A program made the translations under genes and the position numbers. This document shows positions 47,074-60,840 of a stretch of DNA of 64,000 nucleotides, piece by piece (the stretch's first letter is position 1; each line of letters begins with the position of its first letter). The notes below the pieces were generated by a model. The model was not told the origin of the DNA. It made no database searches and worked only from the letters and a program-made list of their open reading frames with translations. Source of the stretch: Blasia pusilla (Eukaryota; Marchantiophyta; Marchantiopsida; Blasiales); contig CM114272.1 in NCBI GenBank assembly GCA_050084515.1, forward strand, positions 5,766,001 through 5,830,000. Direction: 5' to 3'.

Positions 47074-47718
47074 ATCATGGAATTTAATGATCCCGATCAT
47101 TTTTCTCCCTACTTTGATAACAAGATAGATAGATTTTCCTTCATATCTTTACTTTTATTAAGAGTGGTTTCTTTAAATTCCTCATTTTTGGCATTTTTTG
47201 AGTATAAGTGTTGAAGAGGAAATTTGCGTATGTGGAATTCTATAGGAAAATTTTACCCTAAGAAAAAACTGCAAGGAGAGATTTTGGACAATAATAAGAG
47301 TGTAAGGGAATAGGGAAAAAAATCTTAATTTTCTCCCCCTTTTGTATGGTGAAATCTTGACTAAACCAAGTTAACTTAGGTAACCAAAATTTGTCACTAT
47401 TTCCATTATTTTTATTTCTCCCCTAATATTTTGGGGCTTGTTTGGATTTTGTTTTGTTTCAAGAAATTGTGATGATTTTGATCATAATTCATATAAAAAA
47501 TACTTTTCAAATCTCCTTTGAAATAGTGTATAATTCAATGGATTTTGAATCTGTCGATTGAAATCTCCAAATTTTTACCTGAAAACCATGTTTTCATATG
47601 TGTTTCCTGCTAGGAGATATTTTGTCAATGATAACTTTCAACTGTCAAAGTTGACAACTTTCAACTGAAAGTTGTCGTCGATAGAAACATATTTCTTATA
47701 GTTAGCTGTTAATTTGGC

Positions 47719-48235
47719 AATGAAACCTACCAATGGCATGTCATGTGAAGAAATTATGTCTGAATTTCTACCAAGTTATCCCTTCCTCAGTCCCCCTTCT
47801 TTAACCTTGAGGACACTCTCCACCTCCAATACCACTCTCTCTCGAATGTCCCTCTCAATCCCTGCAACATTGCCAAATCATATTTCTTATAGTTGGATGA
47901 AGAGCATATGTATATATACATGTTTCCAACTTTCAACTGAAAGCCAAAGTAACAAAAATAGGGACCAACTAAATTAGTGTCGAATTCCAAGTGCAAAATG
48001 CTCCAAGTTTAAGATTTATGAACAAAAATAATACTTGAATTCACCTACAAAATGAAACCTACCATGGCATGTCATGTGAAGAAATTATATTTGAATTTCT
48101 ACCAAGTTATCCCTTCCTCAATCACCCTTCTTTAACCTTGTGGACACTCTCCATCTTCAATCCCACTCTCTCAAATGTCGCTATCAATCCCTGCAACATA
48201 TATATACATATGCTCTCCATCCAACTATACGAAAT
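47719..48235 (+). repeat. ~332-bp-offset direct duplication with an inverted tail
   Basis: AATGAAACCTACC...GGCATGTCATGTGAAGAAAT begins at 47719 and again at 48051. The two copies run in parallel for about 150 bases to CAATCCCTGCAACAT. After that, the first copy ends with ATAGTTGGATGAAGAGCATA (47882-47920), whereas the second ends with the reverse complement (TATGCTCTCCATCCAACTAT, 48199-48235). The tail has been inverted relative to the body in one copy. Confidence 0.75.
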
Positions 48236-48239
48236 CTGT

Positions 48240-49272
48240 TTTGGCACATCAACCCTACAAGTAGGATGAATGTTATCAATAAATCACAAAGGACATCTAT
48301 TAGCCAAACCGTCAAGAAATATAATAACGCGCACCTATCAAACTCAACACATTCGATTCTCACCTTGAATTGATGATCAAAATCTCATATAGACTTGGAA
48401 ATTCCATAGGAACTCCATGTTGTCACAAACAGTGTTCCAAACTCTTTCTTAACTCTTGAGCTACCCAAACTCTATTGCCATTCGTGTCCCAAACCAAAAG
48501 ACATGCTCCAAACTTACCCTCTCCTACCACTCGTATCAAGCATGTTAAAATCACAAAAAAGCTCTCCCTACCTTATGTATTTCATGTTGTTCTAAAATCT
48601 TAGCTAAAAAATTTGCCTTGAACTCCCACCACTCCAAATCAATGGAATAAAAGAAATAGATACCTTGAGCCGCACGGCTATCAAACTAAATTTGCACCAA
48701 CCCTAAACATGGAGTCCAAAATCTTCAGGAACTTGGCTCATTATTTCTACTGGCCATCTGTAGGTCCATCTCCAAACTTATCCCCTCATGATGAGCCACT
48801 CTTTGTTCATGCTCTCCCGCCTCTTAACTCACTACCCAAAAGCCCTTTACTCTCATAGATTCACTCTCTCCATCTTAGCTAATTTTTTAGTTCATTGCTG
48901 AATTTATGGATTTTGAGTATATTTAAAATACACTCAACCAATTCTAAGGTTTGAATTATTATTTTATTGGAGTTGAAACTTCATAATATTTTGGGGTATT
49001 ATAATTTCTTATTTTTCATTATTAAATTTTGAATGATCTAAATTCTTTGGTTATTTTCTTTAAAAAGAATTTAGGCCTACTTTTTTTTTTTAGGGTTGAT
49101 TTTTCTAACATTGAGATAGATTATTTTATGGATATTTAGAGTATATATTTTTGGATAGTTTTTTTTAAATTTAATTTTTTTCTTATCATTTCATAAAAAT
49201 TTATAGATTTTATTCATTTTTATTTATGGTTTGTTATTGAGATTTCAATTTTATTACTCACTTTTTTCTCAA
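48240..49272. other. AT-rich spacer
   Basis: No recognised coding sequence. The interval 48900-49270 is extremely AT-rich with long T runs. Confidence 0.4.
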
Positions 49273-49915
49273 GGCTATACGAAAACTGCTTTGTCTGTTT
49301 ATGGATAGACATGTCTACAGCAAAGTTGCATGCAGACAAAGCCACGTCCATGGACATGTCCATCTCCATGGCCTCACGTCCTTCCTATGGAAAGACTTGT
49401 CCATATAGGTCCCACATTTCACTTCTCTCTCATGCCACCACTTGCCTATATGTTGCATACTTTCTTGTTTCTTCCTCCCTCCATCCCTACTTCCTCCCCC
49501 TTTATTACCCCATTCTCCCGTGCACTACCTTCCATCATAAACCATCAAAAGTATAGGCCCCACCTCTTACGATCTATATTTGTGGGCATGTCCAAATTTT
49601 TCCTTCTATGTCCTTCCTAGGAATGGACTTGTCCGTTTTTATGCAGCCATGATTTACGAACATGCCCAATAAGTTCCCTACTCGGGTTTTTTGGCTATCC
49701 TATGGCTCAAGCAGGCTTGGAATATGTGAATGGGTGTCGGCTCGAATTAAGGGAGGTGGATAGGGCTCAAATGGGTATGTTGGCTATAAGCCCTTGCCTT
49801 GCCCATATATATCAAGCCCACCCAACCCGACTTGCCCTAAGCCCACGGTGGGTTGCACGAGGTATGCAGCTAACCTATGCGGGCCCTGCGGGTGTGCGGC
49901 TAACCTACACGGGAG
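49273..49915 (+). mobile_element. hAT-like element, long form, carrying a nested copy
   Basis: The left flank of the nested element (TACGAAAACTGCTTTGTCTG and GGATAGACATGTCTA) matches the left end of the long copy at 40.72 kb. The right flank (CTACTCGGGTTTTTTGGC onward, then GCCCACGGTGGGTTGCACGA) matches the interior of the copy at 46.7 kb. The left and right limits are approximate and the right terminus is not clear. Confidence 0.5.
49321..49651 (-). mobile_element. hAT-like non-autonomous element, reverse orientation
   Basis: 331 bp from CAAAGTTGCA to TGCAGCCATG, with the same internal order as the inner copy at 46164-46471 (TGTCCATGGACATG at left, CTTCCTCCC in the middle, GGACTTGTCCG at right). 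The flanking octamers GTCTACAG and ATTTACGA agree at four positions and differ only by transitions, consistent with an old, decayed target duplication. Confidence 0.8.
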
Positions 49916-50031
49916 AGTAGTGAAATAGTCAGGAGCTGTAGCGATAGCGCATTCTCGTATGTCAAGTTATCTCCGCGTTTAGGTTCAATCGAAGCTCTAC
50001 TGTGAGCGCGCAAACAGACAAGACCATTTTG

Positions 50032-50611
50032 CATGGTTGCACGGAAACGGACAAGTCTAGACATGTCCTCACACATGCTCGGCCCACACTTGAGCCTGCT
50101 TGAAGCCTGCCCTCGAGTCTGCATTATGTCTAGGAACTCGCACCCATTACATGGCCTGCATGGCGAGGTGAAGGCGGGCAGGGGCGGGCTAGGAGGGCAA
50201 GCGCGAGCTCAAGGCAGGCAGGCGCGGGCTTGTGGCGGCCAAGGGCGAGCACGCACGGGCTCCAGGAAGGCTTGAAGAGCACATGCACGCTCAAGGCGGG
50301 TTGGGCGAGCAAGCGCAGGCTTGAGGAGGGTTGGTGTGGGCTTGAGGCGGGCAGGCGCGGGCTCGAGGTGAGTAGGCGCGGGCTAGTGCGAGCTAGGCGG
50401 TTAGGGGCAGGCTAGGGCTCCGGCTCGCCCGTGCCCATGCCCGCCCCGTGGTGCAGGCTCCATAAACCTAGGTCTAGGTGGCAAACTCCGGGCCGGCTTC
50501 GGGCGGGCTCGGGTACCCAAGCCCGCACGGACATGTTCGTCCATAAGAGGGACATAAGTCCATGGACATGGGCATGTCCGCGGACATAGACTTTGTTCAT
50601 GTGCAACCTTG
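50032..50611 (+). mobile_element. hAT-like element, long form, complete
   Basis: 580 bp with termini CATGGTTGCA and TGCAACCTTG. It is flanked by 8-bp repeats CCATTTTG (50024-50031) and CCACTTTG (50612-50619), one transition apart. Subterminal ACGGACAAGTC and GGACATGGGCATGTCC motifs match the short form, but the middle is a GC-rich repeat block. No transposase is encoded. Confidence 0.88.
50150..50420 (+). repeat. GC-rich minisatellite inside the hAT-like element
   Basis: Imperfect repeats of GGCGGGCAGGCGCGGGCT(C/T)GAG type fill the middle of the 50032-50611 element. It is far more GC-rich than the AT-rich flanks. Open frames through it are low-complexity (Arg/Gly/Ala) and are not genes. Confidence 0.85.
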
Positions 50612-51137
50612 CCACTTTGTATCTCCAAGATTTGGAACATATTTCAATGATTTTGTCACTTTTTTTTTCATACTTGTACATAATTGATTCATTTCTTATA
50701 CTATTTGAGTTATTGATTGCGTAAAGTAACACAAAATGATTGAATCAATAAAGTTATACTTTCGAACATTCTATGCTTGATTCATTCATAGTCAAGTGAT
50801 CAAAACCATCGTCTCCTTCTAGTAATCCGTTGTCATCGGTGAATCCTCCCTCAGCTCCCGCCACTCCTAAAGGTTGGAGTTTCAGTTTTCCCAAAGCCGT
50901 AAATCCAAAAATTGGTCGTAAATCACATGCAAGTCCCAAAACTAGCGTGATAATTATAAATTGAGATCGCATGTGACTCACAATGCCAAAACATCAGTCT
51001 TATCCCCCTTGCCCCGCCTCCTAGTCCCTTGGCCTTTCCCATTTCTTTCTTCTTCATGTCTGTTCATCCTAAGATTTTGCAAATTTTCTTGCCTTTCTTC
51101 CTTATCTCGCGGGCACGGCCAAGTCCTTGATGTTTCC

Positions 51138-51449
51138 TCACTCCACAAAAACGGAGAAGTCCGTCCCAAGGATGGACATGGACAGACAAGTTTGGATATA
51201 TCCACAGACATGGATTGCAAAAGGGGAAACCACACTTATAATTCATGGTAGAAGGTAGGGGAAGGGCGAGCGAGGCAATAAGGGAGAGGGAGTGGAAGTG
51301 AGAGGAGGAAGAAATGAAAAAGTGTTGATCACGGGGGCAAGTGGGGATGAGAAAGAAGGAGGAGATGAGACCACATTGACAAGTCCTATAAGAGGGACGT
51401 AAGTACACGGACATGTTTGTGAACACGGATTTGGTCCATAAATTCCAGA
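51138..51449 (+). mobile_element. hAT-like non-autonomous element, decayed ends
   Basis: CCACAAAAACGGAGAAGTCC at the left, GGACATGGACAGACAAGTTT, then GGGAGAGGGAGTGGAAGTGA and GGACATGTTTGTGAACACGG at the right follow the order of the short-form copies. Both terminal repeats have lost the GGTTGCA core, so the limits are approximate. Confidence 0.7.
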
Positions 51450-54400
51450 ATTCTAGGTGGGCAATTATGCACTCCCATCCCCAATCTCTAGAGTGGTCTT
51501 CCCAAACATAGTATTAGCATTTTAGCCGGTCATCAAGTTTAACATTTGGAGCATTTGATACATCTCTCCCTAGCACAATTAACTCCTTTTATTAGTACCT
51601 TGTGACCTAGGGTAATAGGAGGAGCTCCTTTAATAGAGGCATAGTGGAGTGGTAGCAAATAATGGCTCCACAAGTGGAGTACCTTAGACTATGCGGAGAC
51701 ATCCAAAAGCAAAGAGATGTTTTCGTGAGTACCATACCTGGTGGAAACCCGGTTATAATTAAATGGTCTTGTTTAGCTTACGCCCTTTTCTGATCGAAAT
51801 TGATATCAATGAAATAATTTATAATTTTCTATCTTCCATATTTTGATAAAGAACTATTTCTTTCACCCTAATCTTCTCTCTTCTCTCCCGCTTCCGTAAA
51901 AGCTTTCCTTTAAATGTAAGACCGTATTCGTACTGAGCCATAAGTTATACTGAACTCATACCGCACGCGGCCGATAATCGTTCGCTCCTCGTGAACCAGC
52001 AGTCCGACGAGACAAATAGTTGGACGCCATGCGACCAGAGGTTCTATCGCGGTACACGTGGAGGGTACGAATTGGTTATGGTTCAACTAGAGTTTCACTC
52101 GATTATTGGTACGCATGTGGGAGATAATGGTTACGTCGAAGAAGAGTCTGGCGACTTTCATATCGACTGCAGTAACTTTAAAGAGTTGGCCGCTGTTGGT
52201 GAGTTTGGTCGATAGGGGAAGGGGGGCCTTCTTCCTTTTCAGGGCCCGCGGGTTTTTGCTCTCTATGTCCCCTCTTTTTATGTGTTTTCCATAAGCGTGT
52301 ATATTGAAGTTTATCATTTCTTATTTCTGCAAGAACGTTGCAATTTCCGTTCTCCCGACCGTCCTCTCCTACTCTGAGCAGGGAGGAATTGAGGTTGGCC
52401 TGTCCTCCCTATTCAGTGATGGAATCGGAGTTTATCCCTTGGCTTTTCTGTTCTGATCCTCTTTGTTTCTAAAACTCTCACTGAAGCTGATTATGAACGT
52501 TCTCATGAGCACAGACTTGCCTCCTCAACCCCTTCTACTCTAAGCTATCTCTGTCGGTAAGCTTTCGTTTCCAGTCTTTCCTTCCGATCTTCCGCTCCAA
52601 TTACAAGTGCAGGTCGGCCGTTTCCTCCAAAATGACATGATCTTGAATTCCGTACGAAGCGCTCTCCGGATCGACTTGCCGCTCTGGCTTTCCTTACCTT
52701 ATTCTTATTCCCCAGCAGGTCGCTTACCCCTCATGAGATCGATTCTTGTGTCACTGTACACAAAGCAGTGATCTGTAACCATACCGATCAGTGGATCCGG
52801 ATCTACTCGCTTACAAAAGCTTGGGCATGAGTGATACTAGCGTCTAAAGTTGCCGAATGTTTTCCTGAGCAGCAGACTCCAATTTCAATCTTGCACGGAA
52901 TTTGACCACTATTGCGATTCAATCACTAAAAGTCATCAGCTTTTCGAATTGAAGCACGTCCAAGATTATCACTTCCTCAGAAAGATCGATTTCTTGGCAC
53001 CAGTCAGTGTGAACACTTCTATCTTTCGCCGGAGACTTCTACCGTCTTGTTGATTTCTTTAAAAGTTCGATTCATGATCACAGAATCGTAGCTTGCCCTG
53101 ACAGATAATTAGGCTGCCTCGGGATGAATTTTAACCAGAAGACTTGATCCAATATCTAAGTATTACGCTCTTGCGATGATCGCAAGATGAAGATCGGTGA
53201 ATACGATATACACGTATATGTCAACTTCAAACGATGTCCTTTCACAATTCATCTCATTTCGCGAATCTATTCCGTCCTTCATTTGCAACTGTGCTTGTCT
53301 GAACACTTCCAAATCGAACACAGGAGATGACAAAGACCATCTCCGATTGCGATTCGAAAACTTTAATGTTCTTCGCTAGGTAAAGGCTAAAACTACTGAC
53401 GTAATAAGGATCCTAAAACAGTGGCTAAAAGTTCCATGAAACGCATGATTGCTCATAAGGATGCGACACGACAACGTGTTGAATTTCTGTCACGGATGTA
53501 TCCGATTCTGAGGTGGATTGTACATCTTCGAATACTATATTTTGTCTTATCTATATGACACCGCTAATCCTAGCGAATACAGTGCGTTGCTGAGTAACTT
53601 TCCGTACGCAGAGCTGTATTGTCGTGATAATGCTTTTGACAGGATTCCCATGCGAGACAACAGACGCGCCGACCACTAGCGATACACACCAGTTGTCGTC
53701 CTCTGTGACATTAATAGGATTTCAACCCTAAAAAGGCGGTTCTAGTTGTTGGGACATCACGATGCTGAATGCGTTCGAAGCTGGAATCGACCACTAGCAG
53801 CTGGAAACTTTGTTTTCGACCTCATCACCTCACGATCTATGTCATAGTATGCAAGTACTGGCATGGAGGTCTATTAATGTGTCCGAATGCAGATCCAATC
53901 GCGATACATAATGTATGCAGATCCAATGGCGAACATTGGATACGATGGGCTGCAGATCTGTATCGCCCCTATCGTACAAATTAGGAATACTTACATATCT
54001 GTAGAAATCTCGTACATAAACGCTTCAAATAATAATCACTCTCGACTTCTTTCCTGCAATCACTTGATTGATCCTTCTGCCCTACGATAGTGTCTACGCG
54101 AGCTCCCGAACCGGACAAGAGAAAATCGACTTCTGTACGCATTACCCGAAAGAACCCCCGCATTAGGTCATTCTTTCCCAACGTAAGTCCCGTTGGAAAT
54201 TAGAACTAAGTACCAGTTCCTAGAAGAGAAGAACGAGAGGAACCATGAAGCAATCAACCATGAATTGGAATCGAAATGGTGCGCAAGAAATCGTAGAATT
54301 CTCACGCGCATTACGTGTTTCTGGCATCTATCAGATCTTGAAAGTACGCCCAGCGAAGAAAATAACCAGAGCCACGAAACAAGTGAAACGGCTGCTTTAA

Positions 54401-57360
54401 TAACGCGCAACTCTCATAAAGACTATCAGCCCATAAATTTCTTTGATGTGTATTCTAATTACTCGTAGGTCCGTCAAAAGAACTATTTTCCTTTTTCCAT
54501 TAAAAGAAATTTCAATTTTAATTAAATTAAACTGATGTGTAAGATATACAAGAAGATACATAACGATAGTGATACTCAAGTTCCATAAGCCCTTACTTGT
54601 GCGTCGTCCGACGCACCCAACTTTTCAATTCCAGCGGAGTATATTTTGAAGCGGAATGATCGTGAACTTTGCTTGTGGCCCACCACCTGCAGCGCTAGGT
54701 GCCTTCGCAGCCATCAGACAGCTCCAGCTGCGTTTCTCCACGAGGACGAAGCGCGATGGGAGAGGGCATTAATGTGCCGCACTCTTCACTACTCGTGGAT
54801 TACCGAACATTTTCTTACACCGGCCCGCCTACGCGGAAAGCGTGATTTGGACGCTTAGGGCAGTATTCGTAGATTCTTGAGCATACATTCCACATGACGA
54901 GATCTGATTTCATAGTAGGTTTATACGCATGCCAAACTTCCCGCACAAACTGCTGGGGGTAGGGAGCTTTTGGATTCTCGGGTCCACAAGAGGAAAGTAA
55001 GCACAAACCGGTCACAAATGTGGTGCTATGCTTGTACGTGCGCGTGCCCTTCCAGCATTCTCAGCTAGCGCGTGGGGTCTTCAATTGATTTGAGATTCAA
55101 AACAAGTATGAATACCAGCTCTCCGAGCTTGAGTTGCCACGGAAGTGCGATCCCTCGATTTCCTTCCACCGTCCGACTCGATAAACGTTGATGTAGTTTC
55201 TAGCAAACTGTATGTCAGGAATTCTAGAGGGGATGGACAGAGATGCGGTTACCGGAGAAGAACAGGCATCGCATGACTACCATATTATGGCCTCCAAAGC
55301 GGGCACGGGCTCTAAGAAAGACTTTGATGAGGATAGTCCAGAGACATGTCTTATACCCAAGGAGCAGTCGTTGATTCGCCAGAAGAATGACGAGACTACA
55401 CTACTTTGTTTGGAAAGTAGTTTGGCCTGCAACGTCGATTGCAACGACTTTATCCTCAGGTCGTCTTCGAAGGTATATGATGCATAGAAGGTCTTGTTTG
55501 AGTTTTTCATTTGAAGTTATGAGTTTGGCATTCCATCGAATGCCTCTAAACCAACGAGGATGGAAGATCTAGAAGCGGCAAAATTTCAGCGTGTTGCGGA
55601 ATTTAGGATCTCACATTGTGTTCGGATCTTGTTGTTGAAGTTTCAGAGTGACGATGAGAAGAACGGATGGCGAAGGAGACACATCTACAAATTCCTGACC
55701 CGTATCATTCAGATTGAGAAGGAGATTGAAGTTTCCGTGACCAGACATCTTTTGTATCACGCTTGATATGCGCGGCAGACGGGTTGGATCTTCACATGCA
55801 CCGGTACCAACAACTTCCATGGTTGTCCTTGATTCTGCATTCACTATATAGACCTAGGAGGGCCTCTAGCAGAATATCGAAAACTGGATTTGGAAGCCAT
55901 GAATCTCATGATCCACAGTCCAACACTGTCTTTGGAACGGGAGCGAGGAGCTGTTTCGAGTTGACGTTCATTCGACACCGTTAGAAATAACCTTGTACAT
56001 AACTTTACGCTAGAAACTAAGAGGATCGTGGAAAACCAATGGTGATAACGAGATGTAGAATTTTAGATCGAGGAGGTCAGAAGTACCTGTAGATATACAT
56101 GGAGAGAATACGAAGTTCTCCAGTTTTTGTCTTCCAAATCCTTTGGTGACAATGAGTAGTTGTAAGGCTCGTTACGTCCACGACGACCAGCCAAATATTT
56201 GGTTCCATCCAGGAAGAGTTGGAGAAACTCGGTATCAGGCGATCTCATGAGAATCATAGAAGAGGATGAACTGTAGACGTTAGCAAACGTGAAATCCTGA
56301 AGAGGCGTCTACAAGAAATTTTGGTTCCGCAAATTGCACCGTGAGCCTCCTTCCAACTTGAAATTTTCGGAATTTGCGCACTAGTACTTCCATCGGAAAT
56401 CTATTGCCGAGGCGAGAAAGTTTGCTTGAACTAGAAATATATTCAAAGTCCGACGGAATTCATAATTATTTTGGTGTGATCTTGGATTAATGCCCGAAGG
56501 TTCGTCGGTAGGTACATCAATTCATTAAACTAGAGGGTCTTCATCGTGCCAGTCCACGTAGAAGTTAATTTCAAGTTTGGCGCGATTTCTCTCTCGATAG
56601 TGGACTTTCGAAATGATCTTAAATAAAACTCTGGCCGACCAAATCATTTTCAAACAAAAGCCTCTGCATCTGAGAATCAAGTGACTTCAGTGTATGGTTA
56701 AGTTCACGAATCTGGGGTTCAGTCCCTCAAATTCCCTTATCGATTGGTCAACCAATCGGCGAACTTCATTATCGGGCCGATAAGGTGTACCAAGTTCATC
56801 CCAATTGGCTTTCCCTGGCTCAAGGACTCCTTCATTTCTCTGTGGCGGAGGATCTTTGGCTATGGTCGTCACACTTGAGGCGTGACCGTCCAGGCAGAGG
56901 GCAGGTGCATGTCTATTAGCAGGAGTGACGTCCTACTTTCAAACTGGTCGACTTGATTTTACTCTACGAGAAAACGAGTCTCTCTCAAACTGTTAAGGTC
57001 GTAACCCCAAACCAGTAGAATTGAATTGGTGGCAGGAACTCCTTGTTTGGAAACCAAACTCGAGCTTATGGCCGGTCACTATCTCGTCGTTCGTGTGAAA
57101 TTTATAACACATGCGAAGCTGGTCTAACAGAGCTATTGATCACTTTCAATTACCACATTAGGCCGCACTGGTAAATATCCTTGGGGATCCATTAGTTACA
57201 TAAGATAATTGGAGTTGTAAAGGGGAAGCTCTACAACAGTACAAGTCTCTCCTTCCTCTCACTTATCACTTAATTTATTTCTTATTCACCCCTCCTATTC
57301 TCTATCACCTTCGAGCCGCGGGGTAGGGTTAGTGGTCCCAATTCTATGAAAGCCAATATT
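51450..57360. other. Mostly unique sequence, no recognised gene
   Basis: Base composition is more even than in the surrounding repeats, and no satellite or transposon family is apparent. The best open frames are 55212-55484 (+; 91 codons, acidic N-terminal half, ending at a possible donor TCGAAG|GTATAT near 55472) and 55560-55763 (+; 68 codons, basic). Neither has a recognisable domain, and they could be exons or chance. I cannot support a gene model here. Confidence 0.35.
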
Positions 57361-57539
57361 TTATGAGCAGGTTCTCCCTCGATGTGGGGATGAAACCTCC
57401 CTTCCTCTATTGTCTAAAATTCCCTAGCCTAGACTCACTGCCCAAAGCAGTTTGCGCCTTCAACGTCTTAAAAATTGGGAACCCGAATCAAGGAAGGTTT
57501 TCTATTCCAAAGTGTTTCATGGCTGATGGTATTCCAATT

Positions 57540-57735
57540 TGTCCCTTGGCTGATACTTGGAAGCTCCGCACCAACACTCATGACGTACTTTCTCTGCACC
57601 TATCCTCCTCTAACCAGAGCACGTTAGTCTGAAGTGTCCCTTGGCTGACATCTGGAAGCTCGACACCAACAGTAATAATGAACTTTTTCAATTCTTCCTC
57701 CCTCTGCAGGGTTCACCCATCCTACCCTAACCAGA
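57540..57735 (+). repeat. Diverged ~95-bp tandem duplication
   Basis: TGTCCCTTGGCTGA(T/C)A(C/T)(T/C)TGGAAGCTC occurs at 57540 and 57635. Each copy is followed by CACCAACA and ends in CTAACCAGAG. The open frame at 57363-57629 crosses the first copy and is not recognised. Confidence 0.7.
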
Positions 57736-60700
57736 GTGTGGATGTCAGACACTACGTAATGACTAGTGTCCCCTCTCTTTTATTTGCTCAACTGTCTATT
57801 GACAACAGCCTCACTTTCGTTTGTCGTAATTTGATGACGTAACACAAATGTAATCCAGAGCTGTCGACCTTCGAGATGATCCGAACAAATCTTCTAACAT
57901 CTGTCTCGCAATTGGTTTTATGGGTTAAGCTTTTTCTGATTAGAGACTGTACTCGTGCGTGGCAGGGGTGAGGAGTTGGGACGCTTGGAAAGGGAGGATT
58001 CAAAATTTCGTCAATAATTTTCAAAAGTTGGATGTCTGACTCAGTGGATGACTCTGTTTCATTGAAGTGTGAATGGCTGGGGTTCAATTTACTTTGCTGA
58101 AATTCAAGTTTATTCTCAGATCATTCCAATCTTCGGAAAATGAGGATTCGAATTGCACTTGTCTCAGTGAGATGAAAGGTGAACATCTTATGGTTCCGGA
58201 GTGAATTCCGAATCTCTTTCCTGGAGATAGGCATTCTCAGAAAATCTGGGTATCGCTTTCACGTGCCCTCACCACCTCCAGCTCCCTAAGTAACCTAATT
58301 TTCGACCAAAGAGACCCTAAAAGGCTGTAGTACGTGATTTAATTTTCCGTGTTCTCCGTTCCACTCCCTGTTGCGGTGCTATTCAATCGATTGAAACAAC
58401 TGCTACTCATGGTGAATAAGTCATTTGCAATCAAGGCTGCCGACCAAACGAGTCCGTGGAAGGTTCCCAGACTTATTCAAGTGGAAACGAGGAGACGAGA
58501 TGTGTATGACGGAAGATTCGGAACTTTTCATCGCGTGAGCTCTCCACGGAATCCAAAAAAGCGGAAAAGATATGATCACTACGATCTTTGCGTGGAAGTT
58601 GTGTGCTTTCAAACAGAGGGAAAGAACGACTCTTATCCACCTGAACATATGCCTCCGACAAGGCACACTTATTAGCCCATGGGAAGCTGAACATGAGTTT
58701 TCATACTCATGATTCGTTTGTTAGTGGCCGGATTGGAATGCGAAATGATTGAGAAACAATCTGATTCAATCTAATCATTCAATTGAAAATTTTAGTCAAG
58801 TTTTGCTTTTGTTAGTAATCGGATCGGAGTGTGAAATGCTCAAAAGACATGACCAATATAAAATATATGTCAACTATTGTTGTTGTTTGTAAACCGGATC
58901 CGAATGTTACAGGTTTAAGAGACGTAGTCCAATTGGAATCGAGTTATGTTTCAAAGTTAGGAAGGACTGGCTAACCCATCTTTTTTGCTCTATGGAAATC
59001 TTTCGCTCTCCATTCGCCCTAATCCGTCATCATGAACAACGATGCGGACCACATCGATCCTGAAAAGTGGTACTTGTTACCTTTCTCAACTGAACTAATG
59101 ACTCTACTGTCCAACACGCTTCTGGGAAACTTGCTTTTCACGTCAAAGTTGATATCCTTGCTCTGGGGATAGTGAGCATTAAAGCGTCTGCCTAAGGACC
59201 TTCAGCATTGAAGTTTACTGCCCTTTGCAGTCACTGTGGGAGAAACACAATTTCTCATCGTTTAGAGGAGCTCTACTGTTCTTTTCCTGTCACCAAGTAT
59301 TCCATTTCTTTCATATTGCAATGTCTGGAGATAAAAGTTTCCTGCCTATCTCACATCTTCCAGGAAAAAGCCCGTTTGGTACAGTTATCTCGAACTCCAA
59401 GTTCTTGACTAGTGACAGGCTAGGATATTCGATCTCCCTCTCTCTCAACGCACTGCAACAACTTGAAAGTCAGAACCTACACTATCATCGGTCTAAATCG
59501 CGTCAAAAAAGAGATCGCGGTCCAATGCCCGAAATTTAATCCTGACCGCAATATTCTAGGGTGTGGAAATATCTCAAAAGACGATAGAGACAAAAGACAA
59601 AAGATGATGAGAGAGCTAGAACCGTAAGGAAAATAAAATTGGAGCTTATGGAAGAGTGGGGCCGGCCACAGAGTGGTGGATCTCGAGCATCAAAGAATGA
59701 GATTGTAGGAAGATACAATGCAGACCAGACGCGGAAAAGGTGGAGGAGAGCATCGATCGATGCCATTCATGACTAGTCCGCTCCGTCGTCGGATATGAGA
59801 ACAACCACATTTGGAGAACGTGAGCGAGAGGATGTCAATGGATGGGATTCTAGATCGCAGTTTGGATTCAAAGGGAGTCCTGAAAGTCTCGTTGGCATCT
59901 TTCTTTAGATACTCAGAGTCCTTGAAGCATTTTGATCAAAACTGTGTTCTGTTTTAGTTTGTCAACGTGCGATAACTTCCACGTTTGTGTCCTTCATTTG
60001 ACTGATCGAAATTCGTGTCAACAGACGCCTAGCTTCGTCCACTTCGCCTTCCTACTCGTCCCAGGACGAGTAAGCGAGGTCAGGTCATAGGTTATAGCTC
60101 TCTACCTTACAAGGGGTAGATGACCAAGTCAAGTGCTGCATTTGAACTCAAGAGGACATCGGCCAGGGGTCTAACTCAAGAATGTAGAAATCTCCTCATG
60201 GACGCCAGAACAGAACAGGAATGTTTCAAATCTGATGTGAAAATTGGTCTACCCTATCACTACCACATAGGCTAGAAATATAACTCATCTCTCTCTTTCT
60301 AGTTGGTTCTTTTATTCTAATTTCTAACAAGATTAGTCTGGCTCAGCGACCATTCACACTTTCTTCCAGAAATCCCACACTTTTTTCTTATTTTATAACT
60401 TGTAAGTTTCTTCCAGAATGCTCAGTTGTTTTTGACGACTTTTGAACTTGAACGAGCGGCGTGTACAGAGTGATTCGTTAATCTTTTGACCTTCCGAAGA
60501 CTAGGTGGAGCGTTAGGCCGAGCTGCGGATGGAGTGGAACGTACCCCTCATATGGCGAATACTTTTTTGATTTTTTTTCGGCGCCTTCAACCGTCTGCAG
60601 TTCTACAGGGGTCTCTAATGACATTGACCCTCGCATCCATGGACGAAGCTTTATGCACGCGGCAGCTGGACTGGACAAGCTTCAACGGCCGCTCTATTTC

Positions 60701-60810
60701 ACACACACAAGTTTTGGTGGAGGCGCTTTCCGAAGTACGGAATCAGCGTTCTTTTGAAATTCTTTAATTAGCGTCTGAGGAATCGTGACGTGCAAAAGCA
60801 GAACGCCTTT
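57736..60810. other. Spacer, no recognised gene
   Basis: Several frames of 60-108 codons on both strands (for example 58349-58672 +) lack recognisable domains and overlap each other. No repeat family seen. Confidence 0.35.
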
Positions 60811-60840
60811 TGCGTTTGCGTGTGCGCGTGCGCGCGCGTA
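60811..60840 (+). repeat. Alternating purine-pyrimidine simple repeat
   Basis: GCGTTTGCGTGTGCGCGTGC continuing as GCGCGCGTA is an alternating GC/GT tract, a sequence type able to adopt Z-DNA. Confidence 0.85.
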
